From assembly GCA_950068185.1 (NCBI GenBank), contig CATMHL010000003.1, forward strand, positions 1 through 32,688: a stretch of DNA of 32,688 bases, given 5' to 3'. Each line of letters begins with the position of its first letter. The first letter of the stretch is position 1. Of this stretch, positions 27,158 to 32,688 are shown piece after piece. The notes beneath the pieces were generated by a model. The model worked only from the letters and a program-made list of their open reading frames with translations. It searched no databases and was not told the DNA's origin. Source of the stretch: an uncultured Pelagibacteraceae bacterium (lineage in GTDB: Bacteria; Pseudomonadota; Alphaproteobacteria; Pelagibacterales; Pelagibacteraceae). The translations under genes and the position numbers were made by a program.

Positions 27158-27934
27158 ATGAAAAAAATTAACTTAGCAATCACTGGATGCCTTGGAAGAA
27201 TGGGACAACAACTTGTTAAATCATCTAAAAGTGCAAAAAATTTTAAACTCGTTTCAGTTACAGAAAACAGGATGGTTAATAAAAAAGTAGCTAGTTTAAG
27301 ACCTCAATTAAATTCAATATCTGCATTTAAAAATGCAAATATAATTATAGATTTCACAATTCCAAAATGCACGTTAGAAGTACTAAAAATTGCTTCTGAA
27401 CTAAAAAAAAGAGTGGTTATTGGAACAACTGGTTTTTCTAAAAAAGAAGAAAATTTGATAAAAAAATATTCTAGAAAAATACCCATACTTAAAGCGGGTA
27501 ATATGAGTTTAGGCATAAACTTATTGATGTATTTAACTGAAATAGCCTCCAAATCCCTTGGGGATAATTTTTTAAGCAAAGTTTTCGAAGTACATCATAA
27601 ACACAAAAAAGATCATCCATCAGGAACCGCTCTGATGCTCGGAAAAGGTATCGCGGTAGGAAAAAAGAAAGATTTTTATAAATTAGTGGGAAAAAAATAT
27701 TTAAATAAAAAGGCTTTTCCTTACAGTAAAAAAATCAATTTCAATTCAATTAGAAAAGGTGAAATTGTAGGAAATCATAAAGTTTTATTCTCAAGTGGAA
27801 AAGAAACTATCACTCTAGACCACGAAGCGTTTGACAGAGCTCTTTATTCTGAAGGCGCATTTACTGCAGCCAAATGGTTAATAAGTAAAAAACCTGGACT
27901 TTACTCAATGAGAAACGTATTAAATTTTAAATGA
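27158..27934 (+). CDS. dapB: 4-hydroxy-tetrahydrodipicolinate reductase
   Basis: DapB catalyses the NAD(P)H-dependent reductive step of diaminopimelate/lysine synthesis. The 258-residue protein has the nucleotide-binding GCLGRMGQQL (10-19), GTTGFSKKE (89-97) and the active-site stretch EVHHKHKKDHPSGTAL with H146 and K150 as the probable catalytic pair. It abuts dnaJ with no gap and overlaps nth by 4 nt (ATGA). dnaJ-dapB adjacency occurs in other Alphaproteobacteria. Diaminopimelate also feeds peptidoglycan, the theme of several neighbours. Confidence 0.97.
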   Translation: MKKINLAITGCLGRMGQQLVKSSKSAKNFKLVSVTENRMVNKKVASLRPQLNSISAFKNANIIIDFTIPKCTLEVLKIASELKKRVVIGTTGFSKKEENLIKKYSRKIPILKAGNMSLGINLLMYLTEIASKSLGDNFLSKVFEVHHKHKKDHPSGTALMLGKGIAVGKKKDFYKLVGKKYLNKKAFPYSKKINFNSIRKGEIVGNHKVLFSSGKETITLDHEAFDRALYSEGAFTAAKWLISKKPGLYSMRNVLNFK

Positions 27935-28566
27935 AATCTGGGGAAATAAATTCTCTTTTTAAAAATTTAAGTAAAGTAATAAAAAATCCCAGAAGCGATC
28001 TTAAATACAAAAATAAATTTACTCTCTTAGTTTCAGTAGTTCTTTCCGCTCAGTGTACTGATGTTAATGTTAATAACGTCACCAAAAATATATATCCAAA
28101 ATATAATAAACCTGAACATTTTGTTAAGCTGGGAAGGAAAAAGATAGAAAAATTAATTAAAAGCATAGGTCTTTTTAGAAATAAAGCTAAAAGCGTTTAT
28201 TTATTATCAAAGCAATTAATTGAAAAACATAACGGACAAGTCCCAAAAAATTTTGATGATTTATATGCTTTACCTGGAGTTGGAAAAAAAACCGCAAGTG
28301 TTGTTTTAAATGAAGGCTTTGGTTTACCTACTATTGCAGTTGATACGCATGTATTTAGAGTTAGTAATAGAACGGGTTTAGCCTATGGAAAAAATCCTGA
28401 CAAAGTACAAGAAAATTTGTACAAAGTAGTCCCTAAAAAATACTTAAAAAAAGCCGGTCATACTTTACTGCTCCATGGCAGATACACTTGCAAAGCAAGA
28501 ACACCTTCGTGTAAGACATGTGTAATAATCAAATATTGTAAATACAATAACAAGGAACTCAGATGA
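27931..28566 (+). CDS. nth: Endonuclease III (DNA glycosylase/AP lyase)
   Basis: Nth removes oxidised pyrimidines and nicks at abasic sites in base-excision repair. The 211-residue protein matches E. coli Nth residue for residue at key points. The helix-hairpin-helix LPGVGKKTA holds the catalytic K120, D138 lies in VDTHVFRVSNR, and the [4Fe-4S] ligands are C187, C194, C197 and C203. It overlaps dapB and the following kinase gene by 4 nt each, which indicates a tightly coupled transcript. Confidence 0.97.
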   Translation: MKSGEINSLFKNLSKVIKNPRSDLKYKNKFTLLVSVVLSAQCTDVNVNNVTKNIYPKYNKPEHFVKLGRKKIEKLIKSIGLFRNKAKSVYLLSKQLIEKHNGQVPKNFDDLYALPGVGKKTASVVLNEGFGLPTIAVDTHVFRVSNRTGLAYGKNPDKVQENLYKVVPKKYLKKAGHTLLLHGRYTCKARTPSCKTCVIIKYCKYNNKELR

Positions 28567-29492
28567 AAGTATTAGGAATTGGAAATGCTATAGTTGATGT
28601 AATTTGTAAAGTAAAAGAAAGTTTTTTATCCGAAAATAATCTTACCAAAAGCAGCATGAAACTTGTTGATGAAGCTGAATTTAAAAAACTATTATCAAAT
28701 CTGAAAATTGAAGAAACAATAGCAGGAGGCTCAGTTGCAAATTCTATTGTTGGCTTATCACAATTCGGCAATACAGTTTCTTTTATTGGAAAAGTAAATG
28801 ATGATGAATTAGGTAATAAATATGAAAAAAGCCTGGTTAATGAAAAGGTAAAATATTGTTATCAAAAAAAGAAAGGATCCATTCCAACTGGAACCTGTTT
28901 AATTTTAATTACACCAGATTCTGAAAGAACAATGTGTACATTTTTGGGTATTGCAGGAAAAATTAGCGACAAAGATATTGATGAAAACGCAGTTAAAAAT
29001 AGTGAATTAATTTTTTTAGAAGGTTATTTATGGGATGAGGGTGAACCTAAAGCGGCATTTAATAAAGCTATGAATATATCTAAAAAAAAAGCAATGTCAT
29101 TGTCAGATCAGTTTTGTGTTGAACGTCATAAAAAAAGTTTTTTTGATTTAGTAAATAATAAATTAGATATTACCCTTGCCAATGAACAAGAAATTTTATC
29201 TTTAATTGACGCTAAAAGTTTTAATGAAGTAATTTCATTTGGCAAACAACTAGGAAAACTCCTTGTTATTACTCGAGGTGAAAAAGGAAGCATTGCAATA
29301 CAAAAAAATGAAGTTGTTGAATGTGATAGTCAAAAAGATTTAAAAATTGTTGATTTAACGGGTGCAGGTGATCTTTTTGCTGCGGGGTTTTTACATGGTC
29401 ATATTAATAATTTATCAATAAAAGAAAGTTTAGAAAAAGGAACTGAAATGTCTTCAAAAATAATACAAAAAATTGGAGCTAGACTAAACTAA
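28563..29492 (+). CDS. PfkB-family sugar/nucleoside kinase, adenosine kinase-like
   Basis: This 309-residue ribokinase-fold enzyme has the PfkB N-terminal AGGSVANSIVGLSQFG (54-69) and the anion-hole motif LTGAGD with catalytic D270. The family is often annotated as adenosine kinase in Alphaproteobacteria, phosphorylating adenosine to AMP. Such a salvage role would suit recycling after SAM-dependent methylation, but substrate cannot be fixed from sequence. It is the last gene of the dnaJ-dapB-nth-kinase run. Its final 14 nt overlap the end of the antisense arfA-like gene. Confidence 0.88.
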   Translation: MKVLGIGNAIVDVICKVKESFLSENNLTKSSMKLVDEAEFKKLLSNLKIEETIAGGSVANSIVGLSQFGNTVSFIGKVNDDELGNKYEKSLVNEKVKYCYQKKKGSIPTGTCLILITPDSERTMCTFLGIAGKISDKDIDENAVKNSELIFLEGYLWDEGEPKAAFNKAMNISKKKAMSLSDQFCVERHKKSFFDLVNNKLDITLANEQEILSLIDAKSFNEVISFGKQLGKLLVITRGEKGSIAIQKNEVVECDSQKDLKIVDLTGAGDLFAAGFLHGHINNLSIKESLEKGTEMSSKIIQKIGARLN

Positions 29493-29604
29493 CTTTCTTT
29501 TTTCTTTTATAACTTCCCTTTCCTTTCTTAGGTCTAACAATACGCTTTTTATATTTTGCAGAAAATAAATCTCTAGCGATAAAATTTCGCAATCTTTTTT
29601 TCAA
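29479..29604 (-). CDS. arfA: ArfA-like alternative ribosome-rescue factor (41 aa)
   Basis: A short minus-strand frame of 41 codons fills the gap between the kinase and regulator genes. Its centre, RDLFSAKYKKRIVRPKKG followed by KGSYKRK, matches the ArfA core (E. coli [21 protein letters not shown]). That lysine/glycine motif occupies the empty mRNA channel of stalled ribosomes so that RF2 can release the nascent chain. The start is a TTG (complement of 29602-29604), the only start-like codon in the open frame. It overlaps the TGA stop of the upstream regulator (TTGA), pointing to translational coupling. Unlike E. coli arfA, no obvious RNase III hairpin is seen inside the coding region, and a normal TAG stop is present. 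The call rests on motif and length only. Confidence 0.78.
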   Translation of the reverse strand: MKKRLRNFIARDLFSAKYKKRIVRPKKGKGSYKRKKKVSLV

Positions 29605-30239
29605 ATATAATACCCCTTGTTATTATTTTTGATAAAATTGTTATCGTCAAATTTTTCTAAAATCTTTTTTCTAAGTCGATGAATATGAGTTTCAACGGTA
29701 TGAGTTTCACTCTCTGGAGAATAATTCCAAACATTTTTTAAAACTAAACTTCTACTTATCGGTTCTTTGTTTTTGCTAAACAAAATAAGAAAACTGATTT
29801 CTTTTTCGGACAATTGAAGTTCCAGGTTATTTTTTTTAATTTTACGTTCATTTTTATCTATTATATAATTATTTAAATAAATTAAAGAATTCTTTTTAAA
29901 TTCATTTTTAGCAAAAGCGTTAATAATTTTCTTTTTGAAATCTAGTATTGCAAATGGCATATTTAGTTGATCGTTAAGTTCGTCTGATAATATATTTTTT
30001 ACATATGAAGATTCATTAACAAAAATTAATGGAAAATTATTTTTTTTGATTTCGTTATAAAAATTTTTATCTAGTCCAGAAACAAAAAATATAACTAAAT
30101 GATTTTTTTTTTTAGCATCATCTAAGCATAAATTTAAATCTTCATAATATTTAATTTTGTATTTAGAAAATAGCCTCATTTCATTCAAAATTTCTGAAAA
30201 GATTTTATTTCCAAAAACTGATATAGTTACATTACTCAT
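29601..30239 (-). CDS. OmpR/PhoB-type regulator with degenerate receiver domain
   Basis: I start this at the ATG 30237-30239 (212 residues); a TTG two codons upstream gives 214, and the residue numbers here follow that longer form. The C-terminus (about 115-214) is a winged-helix DNA-binding domain with LSEKEISFLILFSKNKEPISR and recognition helix THTVETHIHRLRKKI (181-195), ending GYYI. The N-terminus keeps the receiver-fold strand rhythm but lacks the acidic pair, the phospho-accepting Asp (strand 50-54 is LVIFF), the Thr/Ser switch and the K-P (here M96-P97). It therefore probably works without phosphorylation, like atypical response regulators. No histidine kinase is nearby. Its stop overlaps the arfA-like start, and a divergent YkuD gene begins 14 bp from its ATG. 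Confidence 0.85.
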   Translation of the reverse strand: MSNVTISVFGNKIFSEILNEMRLFSKYKIKYYEDLNLCLDDAKKKNHLVIFFVSGLDKNFYNEIKKNNFPLIFVNESSYVKNILSDELNDQLNMPFAILDFKKKIINAFAKNEFKKNSLIYLNNYIIDKNERKIKKNNLELQLSEKEISFLILFSKNKEPISRSLVLKNVWNYSPESETHTVETHIHRLRKKILEKFDDNNFIKNNNKGYYI

Positions 30240-30253
30240 TAACAATAATTTGT

Positions 30254-30745
30254 ATGAACATTATAATAAAAAAACATTTACTATTATACAAAGGTTATAA
30301 ATTAAAATGCAGTATTGGTAAATCTGGTATTACACCTTCAAAAAAGGAAGGTGATTTAGTATCCCCCAAAGGAATATTTAGACTTGGTTTTCTCTATTAT
30401 AGGAAAGATAGAATTAAATCACTAAAATGCAAAATAAAAAAAAGAATTATAAAAAAAAATATGGGTTGGTGTGATGACAGCAGGAGTAAAAAATATAATC
30501 AAGAAATATATTTTCCATTTAAATATCATGCAGAAAAACTTTATAGAAAAGATAATATTTATGATATTTTTATTAATATAAAATTTAATTACTGCCCAAT
30601 TATAAAAGGGAAAGGAAGTGCCATTTTTTTACATTTAACTAATATCAATTACAAACCTACAAGTGGTTGCATAGCAATTGTAAAAAAAGATTTTTTAAAA
30701 ATACTTCCGTTAATTAACAAAAAAACAAGAATTTCAATTAGCTAG
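30254..30745 (+). CDS. L,D-transpeptidase-fold (YkuD) protein without signal peptide
   Basis: This 163-residue protein has the YkuD catalytic pattern HLTNINYKPTSGCIAI with H127, S137, G138 and catalytic C139. The substrate-loop region GDLVSPKGIFRLGFLYYR precedes it. Family members make 3-3 peptidoglycan cross-links or attach lipoproteins to peptidoglycan in the periplasm. No signal peptide or membrane segment is visible from the ATG at 30254, which is odd for such a role but also seen in a subgroup of short YkuD proteins. It is divergent from the OmpR-type regulator across 14 bp. Its last 8 nt overlap the convergent yggS. Confidence 0.85.
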   Translation: MNIIIKKHLLLYKGYKLKCSIGKSGITPSKKEGDLVSPKGIFRLGFLYYRKDRIKSLKCKIKKRIIKKNMGWCDDSRSKKYNQEIYFPFKYHAEKLYRKDNIYDIFINIKFNYCPIIKGKGSAIFLHLTNINYKPTSGCIAIVKKDFLKILPLINKKTRISIS

Positions 30746-31406
30746 AATTTCTTTCTCCCAGAATTGTAGTACCTAATCTTAAATAAGTGGAACCACTTAA
30801 TATCGCCTGTTCATAATCCGAACTCATACCCATACTTAGATCTTCCAAATTTAATTGTTGTGCAGCTTTTTTTAATTTCTTAAAATATTCTTGAGAGTTG
30901 GAATCAACTGGTGGCATACACATTAAACCTATAACATTCAATGATAGATCCTTAGTACAATAATTGTAAAAATTGTTAAGATCATTAAACATTATTCCTG
31001 ATTTTTGAGGTTCTTCTGCAAGATTCACTTGTATAAATAATTTAACCTTTTTGTTTAATTCTTTTTCGTGATGAGACAGTTTTAAAGCTAATCTGTCATC
31101 GTCAAGAGAATGAATATAATTAAATAATTTAACCGCTTTTTTTGCTTTATTGGTTTGTAATTTACCAATCATATGAAGTTGTAAATTCTTATAGCGATTT
31201 TTAGTATCGATCCATTTATTTTCAGCTTCCTGAATTTTATTTTCTCCATAATGAATATGTCCATTTTCCAAAAGTGGTAGAATTTTATTTAAAGGAAATG
31301 TTTTTGTTACAACAACGATTTTTGGCTTAGTTTTGAGTTGTTTTTTGCTAATAATTTCATTAACCTTGTTTTTAACTCGGCTTAATTTTTCTAAAGTTGT
31401 ATGCAT
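30738..31406 (-). CDS. yggS: YggS/PLPBP family pyridoxal phosphate-binding protein
   Basis: This cytoplasmic PLP-binding protein maintains vitamin B6 and amino-acid homeostasis and has no known enzymatic reaction. The PLP-binding Lys lies in VVVTKTF. The HYGENKIQEAENKW, LHMIGKLQTNKAKK and LSMGMSSDYEQAILSGSTYLRLGT signatures are all present. The frame also allows an ATG at 31412 (224 residues). I prefer the ATG at 31404-31406 (222 residues), which forms one half of a shared ATGCAT with the divergent ThiE-like gene. There is practically no intergenic DNA on either side. Confidence 0.94.
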   Translation of the reverse strand: MHTTLEKLSRVKNKVNEIISKKQLKTKPKIVVVTKTFPLNKILPLLENGHIHYGENKIQEAENKWIDTKNRYKNLQLHMIGKLQTNKAKKAVKLFNYIHSLDDDRLALKLSHHEKELNKKVKLFIQVNLAEEPQKSGIMFNDLNNFYNYCTKDLSLNVIGLMCMPPVDSNSQEYFKKLKKAAQQLNLEDLSMGMSSDYEQAILSGSTYLRLGTTILGERNSS

Positions 31407-31970
31407 AAACATTTACCAAGTATTTTTATTTTTGTAGATCAATACAATAATCAAATATTTAAAAATAAAAACCTAAATATAGGTGTTATTTACAGAAATT
31501 ATAAAGATAGAGATAGGGAAAAACAATTAATGAGAATAGCTAAAGCATGTAAAAAAAGTAGATATCAACTTTTTGTTTCAAATGATCTTAAACTTGCGCT
31601 CAAAGTTAAGGCAAATGGTATTTATATTCCATCTTTCAACAAAACAAAAACATTTTCAAATTTAGAAAAAAAAAATATTGCAATCATAGGTTCGGCCCAC
31701 AATCAAAAAGAAATTCATAGAAAAATTTCACAGAATTGTAGTGCTATCTTCCTTTCTCCTGTTTTTAATGTAGAAAAATCAAAAAAATTTTTAGGATTAT
31801 TCAAATTTAATTACCTATCTCACATGAACAAAATAAATATTCTGGCACTAGGTGGTATTTCTGAAAATAACATCCGTAAACTTAAATTATTATATATTAA
31901 AGGTTTTGGAGGTATTAGGGTATTCAAAAAAAAACCGGCCTTAAAAAAGGCCGGTTTTTATAAGTTTTAA
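31401..31970 (+). CDS. ThiE/TenI-like (thiamine phosphate synthase family) protein, divergent
   Basis: This 189-residue TIM-barrel protein shows weak but ordered ThiE features. N61-D62 is followed by LKLALKVKANGIYI, then IIGSAHNQKEI (95-105), the SPVF segment (119-122) and the phosphate-binding LALGGISENNIRKL (148-161). ThiE joins the pyrimidine and thiazole moieties of thiamine; TenI is a thiazole tautomerase. The usual metal-binding GQ.D motif after the ND motif is missing (here IYIPSFN) and the N-terminal barrel strand is shortened, so catalytic activity is uncertain. Its last residues (about 177-187) are encoded by a terminator hairpin. It shares the ATGCAT start palindrome with yggS. Confidence 0.72.
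   Translation: MHKHLPSIFIFVDQYNNQIFKNKNLNIGVIYRNYKDRDREKQLMRIAKACKKSRYQLFVSNDLKLALKVKANGIYIPSFNKTKTFSNLEKKNIAIIGSAHNQKEIHRKISQNCSAIFLSPVFNVEKSKKFLGLFKFNYLSHMNKINILALGGISENNIRKLKLLYIKGFGGIRVFKKKPALKKAGFYKF
31926..31959 (-). terminator. Strong bidirectional terminator inside the 3' end of the ThiE-like gene
   Basis: The arms AAAACCGGCCTT (31931-31942) and AAGGCCGGTTTT (31947-31958) pair perfectly around an AAAA loop; one more A-T pair extends the stem to 13 bp. On the minus strand the hairpin is followed by a run of nine T (complement of 31926-31934), about 35-65 nt past the outer-membrane protein stop, so it ends that transcript. On the plus strand five T follow, so it may also stop the ThiE-like mRNA, within its own coding region. 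Confidence 0.9.
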
Positions 31971-31991
31971 TTTAATTTATAAAATTAAAAT

Positions 31992-32688
31992 TTAAAATCT
32001 AAATCCTAAAGCAACTGTACCAAATGCAACAGTTGGATCAGCACTATACGAGTTCACTACTGCAATACTAGTACCGTTACCATGAACACTTATACCATTG
32101 TAATCAGTATAACCTGCTTCAGTTTTTATAAAGATACCTGATGCTAACACTGTTCGTGTTCCGAGAGCCCATGTTGTACCTGATAGATTAGATGGTTGCG
32201 AAATATCACCACTCACCTCTACTTGTGCTCCAGTTAATCCAACTTTCACGTAAAGTGATGAAGTATCACTAAGCACGAGTGTCGGTGCGATATAATAGTT
32301 AACCATGTTGTCTATTCTAAAACTTACATCTGTAGGTGCAGAGTCAAAATTTGTACTTTCAGGGTCAGTTACAGGTGTATCTGCTGCATTGTCCTGATCG
32401 CCGTGAAACTCTAATTTAGCTTCACCTGAAAAGAGTGACGCTCCTACATCTATAAGGAGGTAACTTCCTAATGGAATTGCATAACCAGCTTCAAAGCCTG
32501 TTATTGGCGCAACCTGACCAAGAGAAACTTCGTCTTTTTCAAAAGTTCCGCCTGTTGGAGATGTTCTTGAAGTACCAGACAATTGGATACCATATCCACT
32601 AGCTGATACACCTATATACGGTCCAGCAAAATTACTGGAATCTGCCTGGGCAGTTGTACTCATATTCACTAGCAATAGAGTAAATACA
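31992..32688 (-). CDS. Outer-membrane beta-barrel protein, start beyond the right edge
   Basis: The frame stays open to the window end. The codons beyond 32675 read as the hydrophobic part of a signal peptide (VFTLLLVNMSTTAQA, cleavage after AQA), so the start codon lies just outside. The mature part of about 217 residues opens with FAGPYIGVSASGYGIQL. It alternates polar and hydrophobic residues as in an eight-to-ten-strand barrel, and ends in TVALGFRF with the C-terminal Phe that signals BAM-dependent assembly. Codon usage is visibly less AT-biased than its neighbours, which suggests high expression. It may be an OmpA/OmpW-like or opacity-type small porin; I cannot assign a specific family. 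A strong terminator follows at 31926-31959. Confidence 0.82.
   Translation of the reverse strand, partial: VFTLLLVNMSTTAQADSSNFAGPYIGVSASGYGIQLSGTSRTSPTGGTFEKDEVSLGQVAPITGFEAGYAIPLGSYLLIDVGASLFSGEAKLEFHGDQDNAADTPVTDPESTNFDSAPTDVSFRIDNMVNYYIAPTLVLSDTSSLYVKVGLTGAQVEVSGDISQPSNLSGTTWALGTRTVLASGIFIKTEAGYTDYNGISVHGNGTSIAVVNSYSADPTVAFGTVALGFRF

Noticed and set aside
32454-32465. Near-perfect Shine-Dalgarno-like AAGGAGGT on the plus strand
   Set aside because: It lies antisense inside the outer-membrane protein gene and no start codon with a plausible reading frame follows it.
1-32688. A defence island, CRISPR array, prophage or transposon
   Set aside because: No spacer-repeat arrays, transposase, integrase, terminal repeats or restriction/toxin genes were seen; apart from the right end the window is conserved core genome.

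Overview
The window is a gene-dense, AT-rich (visibly about 30 % GC) piece of an alphaproteobacterial chromosome. Protein content and gene order, together with tiny intergenic gaps, frequent stop/start overlaps and short proteins, fit a streamlined marine lineage of the SAR11/Pelagibacterales type. That placement is inferred from gene content and composition, not from a database search. I see no mobile elements, CRISPR arrays, tRNA or rRNA genes, and no gene-free stretch longer than about 105 bases.

Positions 1-5564 (minus strand) hold the translation and RNA-turnover block nusA-infB-rbfA-rpsO-pnp, with pnp cut by the left edge. A hairpin with a T tract at 5585-5610 separates it from an upstream minus-strand run, tsaB / fur-miaB-phoH-ybeY-lnt-metK (12290 down to 5668). 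This is the usual alphaproteobacterial order with several customary members missing: trmB, rimP, ylxR, truB, a corC-type gene and rimI.

Positions 12262-17710 hold envelope and housekeeping genes: a secreted polysaccharide deacetylase (+), then on the minus strand murJ, trpS, an Nfu-type Fe-S protein and a membrane-anchored glucosaminidase-domain protein. maeB (malic enzyme with a phosphotransacetylase-like domain) reads rightward from 17763. Positions 20062-22727 hold a rearranged version of the rsmI / LpoA-like / BON-lipoprotein (DolP-like) neighbourhood.

rdgB (minus) is followed by the rightward chaperone block grpE, dnaK, dnaJ. dnaJ runs with no gap or with overlaps into dapB, nth and a PfkB-family (adenosine kinase-like) gene. 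grpE and dnaK are each preceded by similar heat-shock (sigma-32) type promoter candidates with identical spacing.

The right end (29479-32688) is the least ordinary part. It has a 41-codon ArfA-like ribosome-rescue gene, an OmpR/PhoB-type regulator whose receiver domain has lost its phosphorylation residues, a divergent L,D-transpeptidase-fold protein without a signal peptide, a YggS-type PLP protein and a divergent ThiE-like protein starting from one shared ATGCAT, and an outer-membrane beta-barrel gene running off the right edge. I did not find an obvious new multi-gene system. The best leads are the hidden arfA-like gene and its coupling to the degenerate regulator, the matched heat-shock promoters, and two terminator hairpins in unusual positions.
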